From Leguminivora glycinivorella (taxonomy: Eukaryota; Arthropoda; Insecta; Lepidoptera; Tortricidae): DNA of 64,000 nt. The translations under genes and the position numbers were made by a program. Location of the stretch: NCBI RefSeq assembly GCF_023078275.1, contig NC_062979.1, positions 12,406,502 to 12,470,501 on the forward strand, given 5' to 3'. The stretch's first letter is position 1; the number at the start of each line of letters is the position of its first letter. The notes under the pieces are model-generated. The model had not been told where the DNA came from, did no database searches, and was given only the letters and a program-made list of their open reading frames with translations. Positions 55,598-64,000 of the stretch are shown piece after piece.

Positions 55598-56289
55598 CAC
55601 GTCACATATATACGATGAGTTAAGTCTTCATTTGATGGAAGTATTTACCTACGCACTAACTAATATGCAAGTGGTCTATTGCTTCATCTCAATTCGATAA
55701 GCTAGTTCCATTACGGCCAAGGAATATTCGTGGGAGACTACTAAAACTAATATTATCTATTCTGGAGTTAGTTCAGCTAAAATATTACTGTTCCAAGAAC
55801 TGAAGTTAGAACTGAATCCCTTCTATGCTAACAACAAGAAGTTAAATAAACACCATACACTTAGCTGTATATTAAATTTATACGTATTATGTAGGTAGTT
55901 TGACTGTACTTGTTAACACCTAAAACGAGATAAATACTCTTGACCCAGAATTCTAACTGTACCTACATTAAAAATCTGTTTTTGTTGTCTCTTGAAATCA
56001 AGATACGCTAAAACTATCAAGATAAACAGGGTATTAAGTCATTTATTTTCTACTCGTAATTCTACTTATGAGTTAAATTCTTTAATTTACTCACATATTC
56101 CTAGTACTCGCAATGACGCACATTGACGATACATGACATAAAATCTACTAATTGATATCGATTCTCAATGACAGTTGGAAATTCCTTTTCGTCAATCAAA
56201 ATGTACTAATTTCTAATTGTCCTCTTTTAGCGTATAAAGAAAACTCCTAAAATAGGTATGTACTTACCCCATAAACATAATGTAAATCG
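55598..56289. other. No gene seen
   Basis: AT-rich; no supportable feature. Confidence 0.35.
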
Positions 56290-56395
56290 AACCTCAAAGA
56301 CAGACGAGCCCCTGTCTGCTAAATGATACTAATTTCACCCCGGTACTTAGGGGGTTTAAGGCTGCTCGGGATAGAGCAGATTTTTGGCAGTATTC
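56290..56395 (+). repeat. Direct repeat GAGCCCCTGTCT, copy 1
   Basis: GAGCCCCTGTCTGCTAAATG, CCGGTACTTAGGGGGTTTAA and GAGCAGATTT recur in order at 56695-56795. Confidence 0.6.
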
Positions 56396-56534
56396 AATTC
56401 CAAAATTATAAGAAAATTTCCAAATCTTTACACCACACTCACACACGTAACATAACCTTTAGATCCAAATTATTGTTTACTAAACGGCGCTAATTACATA
56501 GGTATTTTCTTGAGATAATTAGAGAAAAAATCCC

Positions 56535-56643
56535 ACGCCACCCCGTGTCTACGCCAAATCTTGGGATTAGTTATCAAAGCGGACCCCAGGCTCCCATGAG
56601 TCGTGGCAAATGGCCGGGATAACGCAAGGAGGATGATAATGAT
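56535..56643 (+). mobile_element. 5'-truncated SINE/LINE tail with 16-bp duplication
   Basis: Flanked by TTAGAGAAAAAATCCC at 56519-56534 and 56644-56659, this 109-bp insert holds ATCTTGGGATTAGTTATCAA and GGATAACGCAAGGAGGATGA, the tail shared with the SINE at 41782-42112. Only the tail inserted, as in target-primed reverse transcription. Confidence 0.85.
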
Positions 56644-56694
56644 TTAGAGAAAAAATCCCGTGATTATTACACCGACACGACATAGCTAAATCGA

Positions 56695-56795
56695 ACCTCA
56701 ACAGATCGAGCCCCTGTCTACTAAACGATACTAATTTCTCTCCGGTACTTAGGGGGCTTAAGGCTGCGCAGGAGAGGGGCAGATTTATGGTGGCA
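56695..56795 (+). repeat. Direct repeat GAGCCCCTGTCT, copy 2
   Basis: Second copy of 56290-56395, about 85% similar by eye. The tail insertion lies between the two copies. Confidence 0.6.
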
Positions 56796-57004
56796 TTAGA
56801 TTCGCATTTGCTGCGAACGCCGCGCGGAGGGAGGACGTGAGCGGCTGATGGTAATGTCCTAGTTTATTATTTAGTGCTTCCTGTTGAGTTTAGATATGAT
56901 ACCGTATTAAATCACATGGCTAGGCAATACTAGAGCAAGAAATGTTTACAGTACCTATGTACTTAAAATATGTGAAAATTCGACCGCTATGGCGCAATTA
57001 GATC

Positions 57005-57221
57005 TTTAGGCACTGGTTCCACTGCGAGCTAGTAAGCAATGAGCTATCGGCTATAAAAACGAACAAAAGATAAGCACTCCCGTGCAAATAAAAGAGACAC
57101 GGCGATATTGATAGGTCACCGCTGGGCGAGTAACTATAAACATCGCCGTGTCTCTTTTCTTCGTTTTTATAGCCGATAATAGCACATAGTTTACTAGCTC
57201 GTAGTGGGACCAGTGCCTTAA
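57005..57221. mobile_element. Hairpin MITE
   Basis: AGGCACTGGTTCCACTGCGA, GAGCTATCGGCTATAAAAAC at left; TTTTTATAGCCGATAATAGC and GGGACCAGTGCCTTA at right. Inner GAGACACGGCGAT/ATCGCCGTGTCTC also pairs. The 85-codon frame on the minus strand reads partly through it. Confidence 0.75.
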
Positions 57222-57750
57222 GATACGTGAACTATTAGTACTATCAAAGACATATATAACTCCGTATAGACAGATAAAGTCTAAGAAATAAACGTACCTC
57301 AGTACCATACAGAAAAAGGTACGGTTGCCTAGATTGCATTACACCTTTGGGGTACGCTCAGCTAGATGGCGCTAATATTAATATTTGACATTTTAAAACA
57401 TATCAAGGTGAGAATATGGGCCAAATTGTCAAAACTGGGCTTCAACAGTTTTAAGCCTGTGTCAAGAGATGGCAGTCTATGCGCTGTGATTACACATTTT
57501 ACTTCGACAGTAACTCTCTATAATACTCGATCCTCTTTGGTACTATAAATATATTTAAATCGGACATGTCAATGTCAAATGTGACGAGTTCGTTTGGAGA
57601 AAACTATAGTCAAACTGTGCACGACTGGTGGTGCTGGTTGTGCGCGTTATGTAAAATTTTAGGGACTAAAAACATAGTTTTGATAGCTGCTGCTAATATT
57701 AATGTTGTACTTATAATCCATAACTTGAAAACCATCTTTTCATGACTTGT
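57222..57750. other. No gene seen
   Basis: AT-rich spacer without recognised features. Confidence 0.3.
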
Positions 57751-57751
57751 G

Positions 57752-57815
57752 TGGTGCTTTATTTCGTGCACTGCATAAGATATTTTATTTCAAGTATAGG
57801 AAACTAGCCTATTAC
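57752..57815 (+). repeat. End fragment of MITE at 58512-58748
   Basis: GTGCTTTATTTCGTGCACTG and AGGAAACTAGCCTATT match the right end of that element. Confidence 0.6.
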
Positions 57816-58222
57816 ACTATGATGTTTAGTTCTACATGTATTCACTGAACACGCCATATAATAACCGGTGGACACTCTATTTAATACTGCAAACATTGTA
57901 AAACATGGAAAAAATTGACTAATTACATTTGCCCCCCAGCCGAGATTTGACCCGCTGTACTACTCTAAAATTAAATATATAAGTACCTACATATTTCATA
58001 ATATTTATATGCGTATATGTAAATTTTCTAACATATACTTTTCTACGCCAAGAGCGATTGTCTGCAACGGAATATTTTTCAGGGAAATGAACGTCACTCA
58101 GTTTAGCATAAAATAATTGCATAGCACCGAGTGCATTTCGAGAAACGCGTGGAGTGGACTGTCTCACCTGTAGATGAATTGCTTCTGACTCGACTCACAG
58201 GGATATTCCGATTTTAGTAACA

Positions 58223-58341
58223 GGGGGCCGATTTTTGAATCTCACGGCGTTCGAATTCAGAAAATTGTCACCGAAATTGCCTACTATTTTCAGTGACAAT
58301 TTTCTGAATTCGAACGCCGTGAGATTCAAAAATCGGCCCCC
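58223..58341. mobile_element. MITE with perfect 49-bp arms
   Basis: GGGGGCCGATTTTTGAATCT at left is inverted at right. By eye the 49-bp arms match with no difference around a loop of about 21 bp. Such identity implies a young insertion or arm correction. The target duplication is not evident. Confidence 0.85.
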
Positions 58342-58511
58342 AGGTTATGAATTGAATCATACTTGAAGTCGCGCTTGAATCGTAGATGTCACGAGCGCGA
58401 TAACGAAATTGACGCGTCAAAATGACCTGACACTTTTTGACTATCCATATCCATATCGGACTTGTCCAAATTGAAATTATAGCATTAATCTACCATGTTT
58501 TTTTAACGTCT

Positions 58512-58748
58512 CAGAATAGGCTAGTTTCCTACTAGTCAAATCAGCTTATTTTGGGAATTACTATGAAATGCTGAGGAGTGACGTCACGGTCAATTCATTT
58601 ATACTTAATATCTTTTTCTTTGACTTATTAAATAGAAATTAAGTTTAAACTTAACTACTGTCCATATATTTCTTCTAATTTTGTATTGCTTTATTTCGTG
58701 CACTGCATAAAATAATTTATTTTAAGTAAAGGAAACTAGCCTATTCTG
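58512..58748. mobile_element. TIR element CAGAATAGGCTAGTTTCCT
   Basis: CAGAATAGGCTAGTTTCCT at 58512 is inverted as AGGAAACTAGCCTATTCTG ending 58748, a 237-bp element. A solo right end lies at 57752-57815. Confidence 0.7.
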
Positions 58749-59115
58749 GATAGAGGACTGAAGTCAAGGAAATTGTATGTAATTTTTGATTCTGATAAGT
58801 ATTTAACCGTTTGGGGGCGCTGTTCACTCTAACAAATAACATCACTTTTTTACTGAACAATCAGATCCACCACTAGTCTAGATCAAACTTATACCTGTTT
58901 TACAATCAGAATATGCTTGTCAGTCGACTTCTTCATTTAAAATGTCACCTTGCTTAACGATGCCGCGGGGTTTATCTCTCTGAAGTAAAGATGAATCTTT
59001 TTTGCGTTTAAGTAATTTGAAATGAAGTTTTTTTACATGTAATACAAGATGCTAGGGTGGGGTGACCCTTAAGCGAGCTTTGCGTATGTAATTTCGATTT
59101 AAGTTAAATAGTATT
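58749..59115. other. No gene seen
   Basis: AT-rich. Confidence 0.3.
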
Positions 59116-59243
59116 TTATGCAACAGGCGTTTAAAGGAGGTCAAAAAAGACGAGTGGCGTGGGTAACAATTTGAGGCGAAGCCGAAAATTGTTATTAAGA
59201 CGCCACGAGTATTTTTTGACTAAGTTAAACACCGTTGCATACA
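59116..59243. mobile_element. Hairpin MITE TATGCAAC
   Basis: TTATGCAACAGGCGTTTAA and AAAAAAGACGAGTGGCGTGG at left pair imperfectly with ACGCCACGAGTATTTTTTGA and AACACCGTTGCATA at right. A related degraded sequence lies near 22585. Confidence 0.65.
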
Positions 59244-59369
59244 ATACTTTTTCTACGACCATGCACTTACTTTTTAATAGTTTTCTAGAATAACTCGTGA
59301 AATTCGCATTGTTCCCTGTATTTTGACTTGTCCTCTGTAATGATCCTGCACTCACCCTGTCGCTCGCAC

Positions 59370-59495
59370 TCCCCCGCGCCGCCGCAACCCCCGGCGCCCC
59401 GCGCACCCACGTTATATCCCTTAAAGGCTACCTAACAATACTTTAAGAGCTATATCGTATGCGCGGGTGCGCGGGACGCCGGGCGGGGGCGGGCA
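59370..59495. repeat. GC-rich inverted repeat
   Basis: CCCCGGCGCCCCGCGCACCC at left pairs with GGGTGCGCGGGACGCCGGGC at right, across a 45-bp AT-rich loop. The C-rich flank CCCCCGCGCCGCCG continues the arm. Could be an old MITE. Confidence 0.5.
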
Positions 59496-60458
59496 TCTTT
59501 TATGTAGGGTTTTAACGATCTATGCTCGACCCTGTAAATGACGAATAACAGTTCGGGAGTAGAAAACATTGTTAACAGCACAATATGTTGTGTTCCGAAT
59601 ATTAAGGGTCCTTACGCATTAAGGGTATTATTATTAATTCTTTCGTGCTTTCCTCAACGACTTGAAACTTTTATGGGAAACAATATAAAATAGACCCGTA
59701 AACCTCGGGAGTTACAGTCTGCTACAGAGACTGCTTGCCATTAGGTGGGTCTATCCTTGTTTACCGCTGACGTATAAAATAAACTTAACGTACAGCATTT
59801 AACTGTTTCTAAGTTACTAAAGAGCTGAGCATCAATAAGCAGTAAGAAGTGTAATTTTTCAGACATAACTCCGTTTACGGCTACTTAAGCGGTTATAAGT
59901 GCGAGCACTCGGCATAACGCGCTGCAGGCGCGCCGTGAAAAATGATTTTATTAAAATTCAAGAAAGACTCCTGACGGAGGAAATTTAATAAGACTTATTA
60001 GATTTCGTCTTGAGTTTTTAAAAATAGTGCCCTTAAGATGTTTATTTGGTCGTTTTCTACAAATTGCCTTCTTATTTTAAGCTTACCTATTTGGAATTTA
60101 AGCGATTATATGTAGATGAATTCGAACGTATCCAAATATAGCATAAGTTATCGTACATTTGGTTCATACGTCTTGTCCATAATGGGGACGACATACAAAA
60201 TAAATAAAATAGCATTGTAATGAGAAAATCTGTTGAAACCTAGAAAAATATATGATGTTATACGTTTTTATAAAACGTCTGTTATAACACCTACCTATTT
60301 GTGAAACTGACCTCGTTGTTCTAACAATACATGCAGGACTGCCAGCTATAGTAATTTCAGTAAAATAGAGCAAAAGGCCCCCGTACTTAATTAAAAACTT
60401 CACAACAGGTTGTTAGCCGGTGGGTGGTAAAAGGGAAGCTCCGCTCTTAAATAAGGCT
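59496..60458. other. No gene seen
   Basis: AT-rich DNA; a 79-codon minus-strand frame (60164-60403) has no domain. Confidence 0.35.
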
Positions 60459-60680
60459 GTGTAGTGTACGCACGCGGCAAGCGGAGCGATGGGCGTTGCG
60501 ATAAGTGACGCGGCAAGCGGACGACGCGTCGCCACGCTGTTGTCCAAAACAGCTTCATTCAAATATGTACATTTTGATCAAGCCGCACGCTGCCTAACCG
60601 AGTAGTACGAATAAATGTATGGGCTTAATTTGGGTGACAGTGGTGGCCGCTTGCCGCGTGCGTCTAGTCCGCGGCCTAAA
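60459..60680. mobile_element. Candidate MITE ACGCACGCGGCAAGCGG
   Basis: ACGCACGCGGCAAGCGG at about 60470 is inverted as CCGCTTGCCGCGTGCGT at about 60648-60664. The left arm also has a direct GCGGCAAGCGGA repeat 40 bp later. Confidence 0.6.
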
Positions 60681-60979
60681 TGCCCCATGGCATGCTCTCT
60701 TTATTTTTATTTATACATTTTTAATATTTTTTGTATCGATTTTTTATTTAAATGTTATAAACAAATTACTAATTAATAATTGAGCAATTTTCAATAAAAA
60801 GGGAACTTATTATAAATTATATGAAATTCAAATTCATCTTATCGACAACTGACACGCGTGTGGTACCTTTTGATTAAAAACGTCATAAGTACCTATTCTT
60901 GATTACGAAATTTAACATCAAAAATTTATTGGATGCTCGCGCTCGCTCTGGCTGTAAAACAACATAAGTAAGGCTATAT
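60681..60979. other. No gene seen
   Basis: AT-rich spacer. Confidence 0.3.
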
Positions 60980-61243
60980 GTGACGACCGGTCTGGCTCAG
61001 TCGCTAGTCGCTAGTGACCCTGCCCGCTAAGCCACGGTCCTGGGTTCGAATCCCGGTAAGGGCATTTATTTGTGTGATAAGCACAGACATTCGTTCTGAA
61101 TCATGGATGTTTTCTATGTATATAAGTATGTATTTATCTATTCAAGTATGGTTATCGTCGCTTAGCACTCATAGTACAAGCTTTGCTTAGTTTGGGGCTA
61201 AGTTGATCTGTGTAAGGTGTCCCCAATATTTATTTATTTATTT
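60980..61243 (+). mobile_element. tRNA-derived SINE, second family, plus copy
   Basis: GACCGGTCTGGCTCAGTCGC (A-box region, with a short CGCTAGT internal duplication) and CCTGGGTTCGAATCCCGGTA (perfect B-box), then TTTATTTGTGTGATAAGCAC, TAGTTTGGGGCTAAGTTGAT and a TATTTATTTATTTA tail. The minus copy is at 42843-43101. Confidence 0.85.
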
Positions 61244-62070
61244 TTGTTAAATTTAAGTGAAATCCTTTGTTTTCTCAATACGTCCTATAAGGTGTTCACT
61301 TTTATTTGTATCTGAAGTTTTAATTACGAGTATAATTACAAGGAAAAAAATGGACTAATGAAAAATCTCGTTATTTCGTTTAAGTAACTACTAACTACTC
61401 GTACTTACAGTAGGTAATACTTATTTAAATATGTTTTGAATGCGAATAAATTTGACAGCTTTATGATATGTTAAAGTTGATATGATATTTTTTGATGATA
61501 ACAAAGATCAACAGATTTTAGATTTAGATAATAGTCCTACGACCATAAATTCTATGGAAACGCCATTTTTTTCTCAATTTCGGAGTTTGACTTTATACAG
61601 AAGTGGCTCATACAAAAATCTCTACAAATGATTGCAGGTGATAAATTGAACAGCCTGTATATAAGTTTCGGAATACAATTCCGATTTCCAGTCTTGCTAT
61701 ATCGTAGATGCGGTGGACATAACTGTCCCAGCAGTATGCGACCGCAGCCAGTGGCCTAGCTCTGACTATTGATCAAACAATATTATTACCACTTAATTAG
61801 GAATTCCGGGTTTAACAGAGCTGATACATTTAGTGGTGCAGGCAATCGTGAGCATTGCGAGAGATTTTAATCACGCATTTCTGAGGCTACAAGGAAGATT
61901 TGATTGAATACACATGAGAAAATTTTGCCAAAAAAAAATTATTTTTTATTATTTTTTACTGTTTTCGAATGTATTTTCACATAAAAAGTAAATGTTATTC
62001 ATAAAACTAGCAATTAAAATGAATTTTGACGTTTTTTTTTCTAAAAACCTCATTTTTGAAAGCTTTTATT
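61244..62070. other. No gene seen
   Basis: AT-rich; no recognised repeat up to the LINE fragment. Confidence 0.35.
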
Positions 62071-62071
62071 T

Positions 62072-62413
62072 TACCAGCACCTGAACGGAACTCTACTGAA
62101 GGCCAAATCGGCCCTGGCAATATTCTGCCGTCTCGCAGGCAACAGATGGGGACTTAAGCCCAAAATTGCCTTATGGTTGTACACTGCTATAGTGAGACCA
62201 ATAGTGTCCTACGCCTCTGTAGCATGGTACAAGAAGACGTTGCAGAAAGTGGCAGTGGCGAGGCTCAGCAGACTGCAAAGAGCTGCATGTAGCATCGTTA
62301 CTGGAGCAATGTCATCCTCTCCAACAGCAGCACTAGAGGCCCTGCTGAACCTGTCGCCACTCCACCTCTATCTGGAACTGGAAGCAAGATCCAGCATAGC
62401 CAGCAGACCCTAA
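62072..62413 (+). pseudogene. Jockey/R1/I-like LINE fragment (RT thumb)
   Basis: The frame is open from about 62072, upstream of the nominal start, reading LKAKSALAIFCRLAGNRWGL, then LYTAIVRPIVSYASVAW and LSRLQRAACSIVTGAMSSSP and LLNLSPLHLYLELEAR, ending at a stop at 62413. This is the conserved block between RT and RNase H in I/R1/Jockey-group LINEs. Both the catalytic RT core and any RNase H domain are missing; both ends look truncated. No target duplication was found. Confidence 0.75.
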
Positions 62414-62700
62414 TAATAGCTAAGTATCAATGTAAGCGGAGCCACACCTCGGACACTGGCGATCAAATATATGAAAGAGGCGCGTTCCTAGCACACAGTC
62501 TAAGCTCGTGTAGGTGAACGCGTCCCATGCTTATATGAGTGAGATATGACAGGTCGACTGTTCGCATTTTTGACAGGCGGTAACTGTGAGGTAACCGAGA
62601 GAGGGTGGGCGGCACTTTCAGCGGGAAGCGGGAGTGGCCATACTGTACGATAGTACTCTTTATTGTACTGTGACGGAACGGAGCCGTTCTCATCCGATCA
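62414..62700. repeat. Unclassified repeat
   Basis: GAACGCGTCCCATGCTTATA, GACAGGCGGTAACTGTGAGG and GGAGTGGCCATACTGTACGA look familiar as a lepidopteran interspersed repeat, but I cannot name the family. The minus-strand 76-codon frame is not supported. Confidence 0.3.
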
Positions 62701-63040
62701 TTACTGTGTATCTATTACACAAGTAAGATCTAATGTTGCTCTGTGCTCTGTGTCAGACAAAAAGTTAAAAAAAATATCTCAACAAATAACGTTTGAAACG
62801 ATTTGACATTTACTTAATAAGATTGTTGAAAACACGCGGAAAATGTCACATAAGTAGCTTGCGGTCAATTTTACAGCTTTTCCGTTTACAAAGTTTGCAC
62901 AAGATGTAATTCACTGCACCCTGGTGCAACATGCAAATTGCTTTCACCACCGTCTAATACCGATACTGCGCTTTGAGAAATTCCGAGAACCAATTTAAGT
63001 TCACACTGAGAGGAATTACCCACTAGAAAATCTTTTACAC
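62701..63040. other. No gene seen
   Basis: AT-rich. Confidence 0.3.
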
Positions 63041-63167
63041 TAATGGTGCTCCTACACTGGGATGTTATAAATGTTACATAACACGGTGTGAAAGGGACGG
63101 CGCGCCATCGCGCCATCACGCTGTCCTAGTCACACATTTATAACAGCCCAGTGCGGGAGCGCCATTA
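63041..63167. mobile_element. Hairpin MITE AATGGTGCTCC
   Basis: TAATGGTGCTCCTACACTGG and ATGTTATAAATG at left pair with CATTTATAACAGCCCAGTGC and GGGAGCGCCATTA at right; about 127 bp. Confidence 0.7.
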
Positions 63168-63472
63168 AATACAAATACTACGACACGCTAATACCCAATA
63201 GATGACCCGTTTCTGATACATTTATTGACTATGACTTAAAATTGGAAGTGACATCTACTGGAACACTATCGAGCACTATTAGTAATATTACTTTATGAGT
63301 ATTTTAGTCAGTCGCTTTAAAAAGTGTGTTTAGGAACACAACATTATTCATATCAAATATTTTTTTCGCTATTTATGACTAGAGTGCTTCTTAAGTACCT
63401 ATATATGAGATCTATGTATTTCTAGTTTTCATGTTGTCAAATATCACCGTAAATATACACTTTGCTCGTTGG
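63168..63472. other. No gene seen
   Basis: AT-rich. Confidence 0.3.
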
Positions 63473-63704
63473 TAGTACCACCATTTTACATGACATAAAC
63501 ATAACCTAACCACAAAATTAAAATTTTGAAAAAACCCCTGACCAATTTTCATGAAATATGGCTAAGAACACTCCCGACTAATTCAGTTCAAGCAAACAAA
63601 AAAACTAAATCTAAATTTCATCTCATCGGTTCATCTACGATGCCACAGACAGACACACGCCAAACTTATAACACCCCGTCGTTTTGCGTCGGGGGTTAAA
63701 AATA
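63473..63704 (-). repeat. AACCCCCGACGCAAAACGACG repeat, inverse copy
   Basis: ATAACCTAACCACAAAAT at left; CATCTACGATGCCACAGACA, AACTTATAACACCCCGTCGT and TTGCGTCGGGGGTTAAAAA at right. Inverse of 14311-14536. Confidence 0.65.
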
Positions 63705-64000
63705 TGATAGAGTTAGGAAAAATAAAACAAGAATCTGCATGGAACGTTTAGTGGCATGTGTCAATCCCATCTTTGAGACAATTTTGGAGGTTTTTCACTA
63801 AAAAAAAATATTTAAATTTATTATTGAACAGTTACCGTTTTGTGGAAACACGAAGCGCTGTGTACATCACGAATAAGAGAAACAAACTTGAATTAAAGTT
63901 GCGCGATCCCCTGCAGTCGCAGGTAAAGTTTAATCTTTAAACAGGGTTATCAAGATGGTACCCGTGTAGCCAGCTCGTGTTTAAAAAGTAGCTAAACATA
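63705..64000. other. No gene seen to window end
   Basis: A 60-codon frame at 63758-63940 has no recognised domain. Confidence 0.3.

Overview
The window looks like a piece of a lepidopteran (moth or butterfly) nuclear genome. The basis is an AT-rich background with no dense or operonic coding, plus many interspersed repeats that I recognise from memory as typical of Lepidoptera: the repeat beginning CCGGCCAAGTGCGAGTCGG, the GTAGCCGAATGGC MITE family, retroposon tails ending in AGTATGGAT, and tRNA-derived SINEs. The order is a confident inference; the species is not determinable by reading alone.

I see no convincing host protein-coding gene, rRNA, functional tRNA or CRISPR array. The window is best read as an intergenic or intronic transposon graveyard. 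Coding sequence comes from retrotransposon fragments: (1) a C-terminal LINE fragment with a zinc-knuckle/endonuclease-like region on the minus strand at 11.1-12.17 kb, ending directly in a GT microsatellite; (2) an RTE-type reverse transcriptase fragment at 17.74-18.80 kb bounded by a 13-14 bp target-site duplication (TSD); (3) a CR1/L2-group LINE at about 43.1-49.7 kb, split by a 3.8 kb foldback element and carrying at least one frameshift; (4) a short Jockey/R1/I-like thumb fragment at 62.07-62.41 kb.

DNA transposons and MITEs dominate. Best supported by target-site duplications are a hAT MITE at 1831-2606 (8-bp TSD), a hAT-like element at 14605-16487 (8-bp TSD) with a nested foldback, foldbacks at 372-1240 and 43907-47713 (TA TSD), a pogo/Tc1-like element at 51070-51915 (TA TSD) and three TTAA-flanked MITEs at 50.36, 54.25 and 55.30 kb. 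There are also many hairpin MITEs, including one with arms that appear perfect at 58223-58341.

Layout: 0-3 kb stacked foldback/hAT elements; 3-10 kb retroposon tails, TIR repeats and a very GC-rich TIR element; 10-14.3 kb LINE fragment and a TIR element containing a 121-bp minisatellite with 242-bp higher-order period; 14.3-16.5 kb nested hAT; 17-21 kb RTE and LINE ends; 21-43 kb sparse region with MITE clusters (a triplet at 26 kb, foldback at 29.7 kb), SINEs and tails; 43-49.7 kb nested LINE/foldback; 50-64 kb dense MITEs, SINEs and fragments. No functional multi-gene system is visible. The most interesting material is structural: nested insertions with intact duplications, giant foldbacks, the higher-order minisatellite and a tRNA-like unit inside a hairpin.
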